DNA from: Streptomyces subrutilus
GTDB taxonomy: Bacteria > Actinomycetota > Actinomycetes > Streptomycetales > Streptomycetaceae
Length of the DNA: 64,000 bases
Direction: 5' to 3'
NCBI RefSeq assembly: GCF_008704535.1
Contig: NZ_CP023701.1
Location: forward strand, 2,542,001 to 2,606,000
A model generated the notes under the pieces. The model was not told the DNA's origin. It saw only the letters and a list, made by a program, of their open reading frames with translations, and did no database searches. Both the position numbers and the translations under genes were made by a program. The stretch's first letter is position 1. Each line of letters begins with the position of its first letter. Of the stretch, positions 1 to 7,798 are shown one piece after another.

Positions 1-277
1 GGATGCGGTGGAGCCGGGTGGCGACGAGGAGCCGCTGCATCTGCGGCGGCACCCCCCGCAGGACGAGGCGACGTCCGCTCCGGCCGGCCCTCCGGTGCGC
101 GCCCATGATCACGCCGAGGCCGGTGGCGTCCCAGGAGTCGAGCCTGGTGAGGTCGAGCACGAGGTCGCCGTGGCCGTCGTCGAGGGCGGTGTGGAGGGCC
201 GAACGGGCGTCCGCCGCGCTGCGCACGTCGAGGCGGCCCCCGACAGCGAGTTCGGCGTGGTCGCCCCTGATGTGCAT
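1..277 (-). CDS. STAS-domain anti-sigma-factor antagonist, truncated at the window edge
   Basis: About 92 codons are visible; the frame stays open to base 1, so the C-terminus is missing. It starts at ATG 277 behind a GGGAG ribosome-binding site. The N-terminal part reads MHIRGDHAELAVGGRLDVRS, then a region ending in DLVLDLTRLDSWDATGLGV. The D-S-x-x-A/G-T-G-L-type segment is the place where SpoIIAA/RsbV-like STAS domains carry the phosphorylatable Ser/Thr next to Asp, which suggests a partner-switching protein that binds an anti-sigma factor. No cognate kinase is adjacent. The family call is good; the partner is unknown. Confidence 0.75.
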   Translation of the reverse strand, partial: MHIRGDHAELAVGGRLDVRSAADARSALHTALDDGHGDLVLDLTRLDSWDATGLGVIMGAHRRAGRSGRRLVLRGVPPQMQRLLVATRLHRI

Positions 278-453
278 GTGTACTCCCGGCGGTACTGCGT
301 ACGTATGGTCCGACTGGGTCCGTGGTCGGCAACTCTCACTGCAACTGACTGCCGCGCGGGCGGGGAAGTTGCCGACCGTGAGCGAACCGATACCTAATTC
401 ACTCCGTGGGGTGAACGGCGTTTCGAACGACGGCGCTCGGTGGCCCGGCCGCG

Positions 454-1302
454 TCAGTGCTTGTAGAAGCCCTGCCCGCTCTTGCGGCCGATGTCTCCGG
501 CGTCCACCATCCGGCGCATCAGCTCCGGCGGCGCGAACTTCTCGTCCTGCGATTCGGTGTAGATGTTGCTGGTGGCGTGGAGCAGGATGTCGACGCCCGT
601 GAGGTCGGCGGTGGCCAGCGGGCCCATCGCGTGGCCGAAGCCGAGCTTGCAGGCGATGTCGATGTCCTCGGCGGAGGCGACGCCCGACTCGTACAGCTTG
701 GCGGCCTCGACGACCAGCGCGGAGATCAGACGGGTCGTCACGAAGCCGGCGACGTCGCGGTTGACGACGATGCAGGTCTTGCCGACGGACTCGGCGAACG
801 CGCGGGTGGCGGCGAGGGTCTCGTCGCTGGTCTTGTAGCCGCGCACCAGCTCGCACAGCTGCATCAGCGGGACCGGCGAGAAGAAGTGGGCGCCGACGAC
901 GCGCTCCGGACGCTCCGTCACGGCCGCGATCTTGGTGATCGGGATGGCGGAGGTGTTGGAGGCGAGGATCGTGTCCTCGCGGACGATCTTGTCGAGGGCG
1001 CGGAAGATCTCGTGCTTGATCTCGATCTTCTCGAAGGCGGCCTCGACGACGATGTCCACGTCGGCCGCCGCGTCCAGGTCGGTGGTCGTCGTGATGCGTG
1101 CGAGCGCGGCCTCGGCGTCCTCGGCCGACAGCCGGCCCTTGGAGACGAACTTGTCGTAAGAGGCCTTGATCCCGTCCGTGCCCCGGGTCAGCGCGGCGTC
1201 GGTGACATCGCGCAGGACGACGTCCCACCCTGCCTGGGCGGAGACCTGTGCGATCCCGGAACCCATCAGTCCGGCACCGATGACGGCGAGCTTCCCAGCC
1301 AC
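454..1302 (-). CDS. hbdA: 3-hydroxybutyryl-CoA dehydrogenase
   Basis: A 282-residue protein of normal length for short-chain 3-hydroxyacyl-CoA dehydrogenases (Hbd/FadB2/PaaH type). It interconverts acetoacetyl-CoA and 3-hydroxybutyryl-CoA with NAD(P)H. The Rossmann dinucleotide motif GAGLMGSGIAQ is at residues 9-19. SNTSAIPIT and VVGAHFFSPVPLMQL follow, containing the catalytic Ser/His neighbourhood. The C-terminal helical domain holds NRDVAGFVTTRL and ends in KSGQGFYKH, a family hallmark. It is cytosolic and may supply precursors for polyketide or ethylmalonyl-CoA pathways. It is transcribed divergently from the cobalamin adenosyltransferase, 220 bp away. Start ATG 1302. Confidence 0.93.
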   Translation of the reverse strand: MAGKLAVIGAGLMGSGIAQVSAQAGWDVVLRDVTDAALTRGTDGIKASYDKFVSKGRLSAEDAEAALARITTTTDLDAAADVDIVVEAAFEKIEIKHEIFRALDKIVREDTILASNTSAIPITKIAAVTERPERVVGAHFFSPVPLMQLCELVRGYKTSDETLAATRAFAESVGKTCIVVNRDVAGFVTTRLISALVVEAAKLYESGVASAEDIDIACKLGFGHAMGPLATADLTGVDILLHATSNIYTESQDEKFAPPELMRRMVDAGDIGRKSGQGFYKH

Positions 1303-1510
1303 TGCACACCCCTAGTCCTCGAAAACGGCCCGGCCTGACAGGCCTCTGGGGCGGAGACTAGCGCTCGGGCGGTGCGCTGTGACCGCTAAGTAACACGCGT
1401 CACGTCTCAACTGACGGACATCACACCGGTCCGGCCCACTCCCGGTCCCGGTTCGGCCAACCGCTCCCCGATCGGCCCCAGTCGCCCGCTTTTCCGGGCG
1501 GCCCCCCGTC

Positions 1511-1516
1511 TACGCT
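1511..1516 (+). promoter_or_regulatory. Candidate -10 element for a leaderless cobalamin adenosyltransferase transcript
   Basis: TACGCT fits the TANNNT -10 pattern and lies 6 nt before the ATG at 1523, with no Shine-Dalgarno-like sequence between them. That spacing is what leaderless Streptomyces genes show. No convincing -35 is visible, so this is inference from spacing. Confidence 0.35.
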
Positions 1517-1522
1517 GGCCGC

Positions 1523-2095
1523 ATGGTGAACCTGACGCGCATCTACACCCGGACCGGCGACAAGGGCACGACCGCCCTCGGCGACATGAGCCGGACGGCC
1601 AAGACCGACCTGCGGATCTCCGCGTACGCCGACGCCAACGAGGCCAACGCGGCGCTCGGTACGGCCATCGCGCTGGGGTCGCTCCCGGAGGAGGTCGTGA
1701 AGGTCCTGGTGCGGGTGCAGAACGACCTGTTCGACGTCGGCGCGGACCTGTGCACCCCGGTGGTGGAGGACCCGCAGTACCCGCCGCTGCGCGTGGAGCA
1801 GTTCTACGTCGACAAGCTGGAGGCGGACTGCGACCGGTTCCTCGAACAGGTCGAGAAGCTGCGCAGCTTCATCCTGCCCGGGGGCGCCCCGGGCGCGGCC
1901 CTGCTGCACCAGGCGTGCACGGTGGTCCGGCGGGCCGAGCGGTCGACGTGGGCGGCGCTGGAGGTGCACGGCGAGGTGATGAACCCGCTGACGGCCACCT
2001 ACCTCAACCGCCTCTCCGACCTCCTCTTCATCCTGGCCCGGGTGGCCAACAAGGAGGTCGGGGACGTGCTGTGGGTACCGGGCGGCGAGCGCTAG
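1523..2095 (+). CDS. pduO: PduO-type ATP:cob(I)alamin adenosyltransferase
   Basis: A 190-residue protein that transfers the adenosyl group of ATP to cob(I)alamin, making coenzyme B12 for mutases such as methylmalonyl-CoA mutase. The N-terminal ATP-binding segment IYTRTGDKGTTALGD (residues 6-20) is the PduO/MMAB signature. RISAYADANEANAALG and the C-terminal LNRLSDLLFILARVANKEVG with catalytic-site Arg/Asn residues follow. Length matches single-domain PduO proteins. It stands alone, divergent from hbdA, and is followed after 33 bp by a convergent membrane-protein gene. The start is probably leaderless. No cobalamin riboswitch is visible upstream. Confidence 0.93.
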   Translation: MVNLTRIYTRTGDKGTTALGDMSRTAKTDLRISAYADANEANAALGTAIALGSLPEEVVKVLVRVQNDLFDVGADLCTPVVEDPQYPPLRVEQFYVDKLEADCDRFLEQVEKLRSFILPGGAPGAALLHQACTVVRRAERSTWAALEVHGEVMNPLTATYLNRLSDLLFILARVANKEVGDVLWVPGGER

Positions 2096-2128
2096 GGCGC
2101 GGGCCGGGGGCATCGGCCGCGGGACGGT

Positions 2129-2701
2129 CTAGCGGTCGGCCCGGGCCGGCGCCGGCCGGTCCTCGGCGCGGGCCGGGGCCTTCTTCGGCCAGACCGTGTA
2201 CCCGACGGCGATCAGGGCGTGGAGGGCGACCACGCGCAGGGTGGCGAACTGCCAGCCCTCCAGCGTGCTGACGTCGCCCGCGGCGCCGACGTACCGGATG
2301 GCGCCCTGGAGCAGGGCGAGGGCGACGGCGGCGCCGGCGAGCGTGCGCAGCCACAGCTTCCACTCGTGGACGGCGCGCGCCCTGCCGTACCCGGCGCCCG
2401 GCGGCTTGGGGCCGCCGCCCAGCCGGTGCGCGGCGTGGCCGTCGAGCCACTTCACGGTGTAGTGGCCGTAGGCGACGGTGTAGCCGATGTACAGCGCGGC
2501 CAGGCCGTGCTTCCAGTCGGGCTCGGCGCCGTTCTTCAGGTCGAGTGCGGTGACCACCAGCAGGACGAGTTCGAGGAGCGGCTCGCACAGCAGGACCGCC
2601 GCTCCCGCCCGCGGCCTCTTCGCCAGGTAGCGCAGGGCCAGGCCGGCCGCCAGCAGCACCCAGAAGCCGACCTCGCAGGCGATGACCAGCGCGATGATCA
2701 C
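2129..2701 (-). CDS. Hypothetical multi-pass membrane protein
   Basis: A 190-residue protein I cannot assign to a named family. Hydrophobic segments lie at about residues 2-25, 38-55, 67-85, 118-140 and 150-170, so four or five membrane helices are likely. The N-terminal helix begins MIIALVIACEVGFWVLLAAG, and the C-terminal tail is charged (KKAPARAEDRPAPARADR). Start ATG 2701 has GGGAGAG upstream. It is divergent from the sensor kinase gene and convergent with pduO. Function unknown. Confidence 0.7.
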   Translation of the reverse strand: MIIALVIACEVGFWVLLAAGLALRYLAKRPRAGAAVLLCEPLLELVLLVVTALDLKNGAEPDWKHGLAALYIGYTVAYGHYTVKWLDGHAAHRLGGGPKPPGAGYGRARAVHEWKLWLRTLAGAAVALALLQGAIRYVGAAGDVSTLEGWQFATLRVVALHALIAVGYTVWPKKAPARAEDRPAPARADR

Positions 2702-2877
2702 GGGGCTCTCCCTTCCGTCCGGTTTCCTCTTCTTCCCTTCCAGACTGCCGTCGGATCGGGGCCGGTTCGTCGTCCGCGGTGACGAGGGCCGACTGCATCC
2801 TTCGGTGTAGTCGTCGCCTGCCGGCCCTCCGCCCCGGCGGCGAGGCCGGGTGCCGCGCGAGCGTGTTGGATGGGTGC

Positions 2878-4071
2878 GTGCTGCCGAAGATCCCCCGCCC
2901 CCACCGCGACGACGTGTTCCTCGCCGTGGTCAGCGTGCTCGCCGGCCTCCTGCTGTGGTCGCTCGGCGTGTACTCCTCCGGCGACCGCCACCTGCTCCCC
3001 GACTGGGCGGCCCTGGTCCCGCTGCTCGCGCTCGGTGCGATGGAACTGCTGCGGCGCTCGCTGCCGAACGTGACGCTGGCCGTCGGCACCGCCGGAATCA
3101 TCGCGGACCAGTTCACGGTGGGGAACCTGGCCACCGTCCTGATCTTCACCGACCTGATGTACGCGGCCGTGGTCTACGGGAAACCGCCCATGGCCCGCCG
3201 GCTCCCCGTCACCACCGGCCTGATCACCGTGGCCGTCGCCATCGCCTCGGTGGCCTGGCTGCGCACCCCGCAGGCCCTGCTGATCGGCGTGGTCACCGGG
3301 CTGGTCAGTTTCGGCCCGGCGCTGACCGGGGCCACCCTGCGCAACCACCGCGAGGCCGCCGTGGCGGCCCGGCTGCGGGCCGAACAGACCGCACTGCTGG
3401 CCGAGATGGACCGCAAGCAGGCGGTGACGGCCGAGCGCGCCCGGATGGCCCGCGAGCTGCACGACATGGTGGCCAACCACCTGTCGGCCATCGCCATCCA
3501 CTCCACCGCCGCGCTCTCCATCGACCGGCCGGACACCAGCCGCGAGGCGCTCGGTGTGATCCGGGAGAACAGCGTCCAGGGCCTGTCCGAGATGCGCCGG
3601 CTGATCGGACTGCTGCGGGACGCGGGCGCGGCGCGGGAGGCGGTCGCCAGCCCTTCGCTGGACGCCCTGGACGCCCTGGTCGGGCAGGCCGGGGCCAACG
3701 GCTCGGCGAGCGGCTTGGAGTTCGTGCTGCGCGACGGCCGGCCGGGCCGGGAGGGGGCCGCGCCGGTGCCGGCGCCGGTGGAGCTGGCGGCGTACCGGAT
3801 CGTGCAGGAGTCGCTGACCAATGCCCTCAAGCACGCCCTCCCGGGCACGGTCACGGTCGGCGTCGCGTACGGGGGCGGCCTGCTGACGGTGGCCGTCGAC
3901 TCCCCGTACGGGGAAGGGTCCGGGCCGCGCGCCCCGGGGTCGGGGGCCGGGCTGATCGGCATGCGGGAGCGCGCGGAGCTGCTGGGCGGCCGGTTCACGG
4001 CCGGCCCGGCCGGCGCGGTGTGGCGGGTGCGGGCGCTGCTGCCCGCCGACGAGAGGGCGGTGGAGGCATGA
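2878..4071 (+). CDS. NarL-family sensor histidine kinase
   Basis: About 397 residues from GTG 2878. Five or six N-terminal membrane helices occupy residues 10-150 without a large sensor loop. A coiled linker follows, then the HisKA_3 dimerisation/phosphoacceptor helix ARMARELHDMVANHLSAI with the phospho-His near residue 195. The HATPase_c domain has N-box residues in ESLTNALKHA and a GAGLIGMRER glycine motif. It probably senses an envelope or membrane signal and phosphorylates the response regulator that overlaps its stop codon. In-frame starts at 2863 (GTG) and 2779 are possible. I prefer 2878 because upstream residues are not hydrophobic or conserved-looking, and a TTGGAT hexamer 6 nt upstream would fit a leaderless start. 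Confidence 0.85.
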   Translation: MLPKIPRPHRDDVFLAVVSVLAGLLLWSLGVYSSGDRHLLPDWAALVPLLALGAMELLRRSLPNVTLAVGTAGIIADQFTVGNLATVLIFTDLMYAAVVYGKPPMARRLPVTTGLITVAVAIASVAWLRTPQALLIGVVTGLVSFGPALTGATLRNHREAAVAARLRAEQTALLAEMDRKQAVTAERARMARELHDMVANHLSAIAIHSTAALSIDRPDTSREALGVIRENSVQGLSEMRRLIGLLRDAGAAREAVASPSLDALDALVGQAGANGSASGLEFVLRDGRPGREGAAPVPAPVELAAYRIVQESLTNALKHALPGTVTVGVAYGGGLLTVAVDSPYGEGSGPRAPGSGAGLIGMRERAELLGGRFTAGPAGAVWRVRALLPADERAVEA

Positions 4072-4721
4072 CCTTGCGGGTGGTGGTGGCCGAGGACCAG
4101 AGCGCGGTCCGGGCCGGGCTGGTGCTGATCCTGCGCAGCGCGGGCGACATCGAGGTGGTGGGCGAGGCGGCGGACGGCGAGGAGGCGGTGCGGCTGGCGC
4201 GCGAGCTGCGTCCGGACCTGGTGCTGATGGACGTGCAGATGCCGCGGCTCGACGGGGTGTCGGCGACGCGCCTCGTGGTCGGGGAGGGGCTGGCCGACGT
4301 CCTGGTCCTGACCACCTTCGACCTCGACGAGTACGTCTTCGGGGCGCTGCGGGCCGGGGCCGCGGGCTTCCTGCTGAAGGACGCGGACGCCGCCGAACTG
4401 ATCGCGGCGGTACGGACGGTCGCGGGCGGGGAGGGTCTGATCGCGCCGGCGGTGACCCGGCGGCTGATCGCCGAGTTCGCCTCGCCGCGGGTGCGGCGGC
4501 CGGAGGTGGCGCCGGAGCGGGCCGCGGCCCTGGCCTCGCTGACCCGCAGGGAGCGGGAGGTCCTGGGGTGCCTGGGCGACGGGCTCTCGAACGCGGAGGT
4601 GGCGGCGCGGCTGGAGATGGCGGAGGCCACGGTGAAGACGCACGTCAGCAGACTGCTGGGGAAGCTGCACCTGCGCAGCAGGGTCCAGGCCGCCGTCTTC
4701 GCCCGGGAACAGGGTCCGTAG
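4068..4721 (+). CDS. NarL/FixJ-family response regulator
   Basis: 217 residues. Its ATG overlaps the kinase stop in ATGA, so the pair is translationally coupled. The receiver domain has the acidic pocket (VVVAEDQ, residues 5-11), the phospho-acceptor Asp55 in LVLMDVQMPRLDG, a Thr switch in LTTFD and Lys in FLLKDA. The C-terminal LuxR-type HTH covers about residues 153-210 (LTRREREVLGCLGDGLSNAEVA ends before TVKTHVSRLLGKL). It should bind DNA as a phosphorylated dimer. Targets are unknown; the minus-strand accessory cluster beginning at 4856 is adjacent but not clearly linked. Confidence 0.9.
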   Translation: MTLRVVVAEDQSAVRAGLVLILRSAGDIEVVGEAADGEEAVRLARELRPDLVLMDVQMPRLDGVSATRLVVGEGLADVLVLTTFDLDEYVFGALRAGAAGFLLKDADAAELIAAVRTVAGGEGLIAPAVTRRLIAEFASPRVRRPEVAPERAAALASLTRREREVLGCLGDGLSNAEVAARLEMAEATVKTHVSRLLGKLHLRSRVQAAVFAREQGP

Positions 4722-4816
4722 GCCCGGGCCGCCGGCGGTCCGGGCCGCGGCGCCACGGGGGCGGGGGCCGGGGCGGGGGCGGCGCCGGGCGCTCGCGGGG
4801 CCCGCGCCGGCGGGGA

Positions 4817-4838
4817 GGGGCCCGGCCGGCCGGGCCCC
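4817..4838. terminator. Perfect 22-bp GC palindrome between convergent genes
   Basis: GGGGCCCGGCC is followed directly by its complement GGCCGGGCCCC. It sits in a 134-bp, almost pure G/C gap between the response regulator and the convergent oxidoreductase fusion. It is likely a bidirectional terminator without a U-tract, as is common in Streptomyces. Confidence 0.45.
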
Positions 4839-4855
4839 GGTGCGCCGCGGCGTCC

Positions 4856-6511
4856 TCAGAAGGTAAGGATCAGCCGGCCGCGGACGCCGCCGCGCTCCAG
4901 CAGGGCGTGCGCGCGGGCCGCCTCGGCCGCCGGGAGCAGGGCGGCCGTGCGCAGGGTCACCGCTCCCCCAGCGGCCAGCGCGGCGAGCTCGGCGAGGGCG
5001 GCCCGCTTGTCCGGGTGGTCGACGACGAAGGCCTGGTGCACGCGGATGCCGCGGGTCTCGGGCAGCTCGTACGGGCGGCACTTCACCAGCGCCCCGCCGT
5101 CCCGGACGGCGTCGAGGGCGGGCGCGCCGAGCACGGCCGCGTCGACGAGCCCGTCGACCCCGTCCGGCGCCGCGGCCCGGTAGGCGGCCGCGGTCGCCTC
5201 GGGCGTGGCTCCGCGGGGGACGACCACGTCCGCGCCGAGCCGCTCCAGCAGCGCGCGGTCGGCGTCGGCGGCGTCGGCGAGGACCCGCAGTCCCCGGTGC
5301 CGGGCCAGTTCGACGGCGTAGCCGCCCAGGGCTCCGGCGCCGCCGGTGACCGCGAGCGTGGCGCCGGGCGCCAGGTCGAGCAGGGCCAGGGCCTGGTGGG
5401 CGGTGAGGCCGTTCATCGGCAGGCCGGCGGCCTCCCGCGTCGGCAGTTCGTCGGGCAGGCGCACCGCGTGCCCGGCGGGGACGGCGACGTACTCGGCCTG
5501 GGCCCCGCCGGCCGCGGTGAACGGGTTCACGAAGGCCATCACCCGGTCGCCCGGCGCGAGGTCGGTGACGCCCGGCCCCACCTCCACGACCTCCCCCGAG
5601 GCGTCCATGCCCGGGGTGTGGGGCGGTGCGAACGCGGCCACGTACGGGCCGAGTTCGCCGCTGCGGAGCATCAGGTCGGTCGGGTTGACGGCGGCGGCGA
5701 GGACGCGGACGAGGACCTCGCCGGGCGCGGCGGAGGGCCGGGGCCGCTCGACGAGGGCGAGGACCTCGGGTGCGCCGTACTGGGATATGCCGATGGCGTG
5801 CATGCGGTGGTCTTCCGGTGTCGGGGGCGGGGGCGGGGAGGGCAGTGGACGGGGCCGGACGGCTCGCGGCCGGGCTTCGATCAGCGCGGTGAGCGCGGCG
5901 AGCCGCTGCGGCGGGGGGCCGGTGACGGTGTGGACGGTGGCGCCGGCGCGTTCCAGGGTGTCCAGCAGCAACCGGTCGGACAGGGCCCGGAAGTGCTCGC
6001 TGATGGGCGGGACCGGATCGCCCAGCGGGAATTCGACGGGCAGGTGCACGAAGGCGTCGTAGCCGGACAGGGCGCGGTGCAGGACCTCGCGGCCGAGGTG
6101 GTCGAGCACCTCCCGGTACGGGCCCGCGCCGGCCCGGACGGCCTCGTACGGGACGTCCGGGCCGGGGTGCAGGCCGACCGCGAGGCGGACGGTGGCGTAC
6201 ACCCACTCGTGCAGCAGCGAGCCGTCGGAGAGGAACGCGCCGGGCAGGGCGGCCTCGGCCAGGACCCGTTCGGTGAGGCGGCGCACCACGAGCTGGACGA
6301 GCTCGGGCTCGGTGGCCTCCTCCAGTGGCTTCGCCGCGCCGCCGGCCGGGTCCCGCATGGGCGTGCCGTGCGCGGACGGCAGTCCGGTGGCCGCACCGGC
6401 CGCGTGGATGAGGCTGGTCTTGCCGGCGCCGTACGCGCCGACGACGGCGATCTTCGCGGGGGCTCGCACGGCGGCGGGGGCGGGGGCGTCGGGCGCGGTG
6501 GCGGACGTCAC
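4856..6511 (-). CDS. P-loop nucleotide kinase-like domain fused to an MDR quinone-oxidoreductase-like domain
   Basis: One uninterrupted 551-residue frame from GTG 6511, which overlaps the HAD stop as GTGA. Residues about 20-215 are an AAA_28/NadR-kinase-like P-loop domain: Walker A GAYGAGKT, then LSDGSLLHEWVYATVRL and YDAFVHLPVEFPLGD. It is a clear paralogue of the protein at 8948-9643. A Pro-rich linker (PRPLPSPPPPPTPEDHR) leads to a zinc-free MDR/zeta-crystallin-like domain: MHAIGISQYGAPEVLALVE, PGEVLVRVLAAAVNPTDLM, PGMDASGEVVEVG, and the nucleotide site VTGGAGALGGYAVELA. GGAAGA lies upstream of the internal ATG (about 5802), so the reductase could also be made alone. No stop separates the domains. 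A lost stop codon from a sequencing error is the main alternative to a true fusion. Confidence 0.8.
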   Translation of the reverse strand: MTSATAPDAPAPAAVRAPAKIAVVGAYGAGKTSLIHAAGAATGLPSAHGTPMRDPAGGAAKPLEEATEPELVQLVVRRLTERVLAEAALPGAFLSDGSLLHEWVYATVRLAVGLHPGPDVPYEAVRAGAGPYREVLDHLGREVLHRALSGYDAFVHLPVEFPLGDPVPPISEHFRALSDRLLLDTLERAGATVHTVTGPPPQRLAALTALIEARPRAVRPRPLPSPPPPPTPEDHRMHAIGISQYGAPEVLALVERPRPSAAPGEVLVRVLAAAVNPTDLMLRSGELGPYVAAFAPPHTPGMDASGEVVEVGPGVTDLAPGDRVMAFVNPFTAAGGAQAEYVAVPAGHAVRLPDELPTREAAGLPMNGLTAHQALALLDLAPGATLAVTGGAGALGGYAVELARHRGLRVLADAADADRALLERLGADVVVPRGATPEATAAAYRAAAPDGVDGLVDAAVLGAPALDAVRDGGALVKCRPYELPETRGIRVHQAFVVDHPDKRAALAELAALAAGGAVTLRTAALLPAAEAARAHALLERGGVRGRLILTF

Positions 6512-7257
6512 GGGACGAGCCTTTCGGGGGTGCGGGCGGCCGCGGCCGCGACGGGCCGCGGCAGCGGGAGCGGGCGGGGGTCGGGGGCGCCCGGCAGGTA
6601 CCCCCAGCCGGCGCGGGCGCCGAGCTGGCGCAGCACCGGGTCGCAGCCGACGCGCACGCCCCGGCCGGTGGTCTCCAGGAGCGGCGCGTCGGAGACGTGG
6701 TCGCCGTAGGCGGTGGAGGCCGCGAGGTCGATGCGGTGGGCGGCGGCGAAGAGGCGTACGGCGTCGGCCTTGGCCCGGCCGATCATCGGCTGGTGGGGGC
6801 GGCGCACCAGTCGGCCGGTGTAGGTGTCGGTGGCCGGGTCGGTCTCCGGCTCCGTGCACAGGATGTGGTGGGCGCCGACCTGGTCGGCCAGCGGCTCCAG
6901 CAGCGCCGGGAGGGAGCCGGAGACCAGGACGACGAGGTCGCCGGCCGCCCGGTGCCGGTGCAGGGCGCTCAGCACGGGCTCGTTGAAGTGGCCGCCCGCG
7001 CTCAGCTCGGCGCGGAACCAGTCCCGGGCGAGCCGGGTGATCAGCCCGCGGTCGGCTCCGGCGTACAGGCCGACGTAGCTGCGGTTGGTCTCTTCGCGGC
7101 TGACTCCGGCGGCCGTCATGGCCTTGAGGCGCTGGCGTTCCCGCGCGGAGTGGTGGGGCGGGCGGCCGGTGGCGGCGTACCAGTACGAGAGGAACCGGAA
7201 GAGGCCCGCCGAGGTGGTGAGGGTGTGGTCGACGTCGAAGAACGCGGCGCGGGTCAT
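6508..7257 (-). CDS. HAD-IB family phosphatase
   Basis: 249 residues with all four HAD motifs. The nucleophile motif I is FFDVDHTL (residues 6-13). Motif II is VLVSGSLPAL, motif III Lys is in MIGRAKADAVRLF, and motif IV is AYGDHVSDAPLL. The layout (a helical cap between motifs I and II) is that of SerB/HAD-IB enzymes, which dephosphorylate small metabolites or lipids. A strong GGGAGG site precedes ATG 7257. It overlaps the downstream kinase-oxidoreductase fusion by 4 nt. In gamma-butyrolactone synthesis a phosphatase removes the phosphate from the condensed intermediate, and a similar role here is inference. Substrate unknown. Confidence 0.85.
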   Translation of the reverse strand: MTRAAFFDVDHTLTTSAGLFRFLSYWYAATGRPPHHSARERQRLKAMTAAGVSREETNRSYVGLYAGADRGLITRLARDWFRAELSAGGHFNEPVLSALHRHRAAGDLVVLVSGSLPALLEPLADQVGAHHILCTEPETDPATDTYTGRLVRRPHQPMIGRAKADAVRLFAAAHRIDLAASTAYGDHVSDAPLLETTGRGVRVGCDPVLRQLGARAGWGYLPGAPDPRPLPLPRPVAAAAARTPERLVP

Positions 7258-7417
7258 GCCGGGCCTCCCGGGATCGGTGGTGCGGGCGGGTGCGGGCGGT
7301 GTCGCCCAGGGGGCGGGTACGGGCGCGGCTGCGGCCCGTACGGAGGGGGTGCGGCCGCGGGTCGCGGCGGGACGGGCCGGTCCCGCGGCCGCACCGGTCG
7401 AAGGGGCCGTCGGGCGG

Positions 7418-7678
7418 TCAGGCGCGCACGCCCCGGTCGGCCAGGACGCGGGCGGCCTTCGCGGTGGTCCCGGCCTGGTGGAGCTCGTCGTCCGTGATCT
7501 CGACGCCGAAGCGCCGGGTCAGGTCGACGGCGACCTCGACGAGGACGAGCGAGTCGTAGCCGAGGCGCTCGAACTCGGTGTCGGGGGTGGTGCCGGCGGG
7601 TGCCTCGTACTTGGTGACGAGCACGTCGAGGATGACCTCGGTCAGGGCGGCGACGGGGGTGGCGGTTGCGGTGGTCAT
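7418..7678 (-). CDS. Acyl carrier protein
   Basis: 86 residues with the carrier-protein fold. The phosphopantetheine site is Ser in FERLGYDSLVLVEVAVDL (DSL motif, about residues 41-43). Helix 1 is VAALTEVILDVLV and helix 3 is RFGVEITDDEL. It is not the housekeeping fatty-acid AcpP, because the D-S-L context reads GYDSLVLVE rather than GADSLDTVE. It lies between the KASIII and HAD genes on the same strand, so it probably carries the acyl or beta-ketoacyl chain for this cluster's condensation. A phosphopantetheinyl transferase is not present nearby. Confidence 0.9.
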   Translation of the reverse strand: MTTATATPVAALTEVILDVLVTKYEAPAGTTPDTEFERLGYDSLVLVEVAVDLTRRFGVEITDDELHQAGTTAKAARVLADRGVRA

Positions 7679-7798
7679 GGACGGTCTCCTTGGTGGACGG
7701 AACGGTTCGGTCGGGGTGGGGCCGGGGTACGCGACGGGCGCCGGTGCGGCTGCGGGAGCCGATGCGGCGCGGGTGGCGCCGGGGCGGGCCCGCCGCGC

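Noticed and set aside
1303..1522. Possible cobalamin riboswitch upstream of pduO
   Set aside because: A GCCACTG string near 1297 is inside hbdA, and no B12-box or conserved core is visible.
3174..6206. Minus-strand open frame of about 1000 codons
   Set aside because: Arg/Pro/Ala-rich shadow of the two-component genes and of the fusion gene in another frame.
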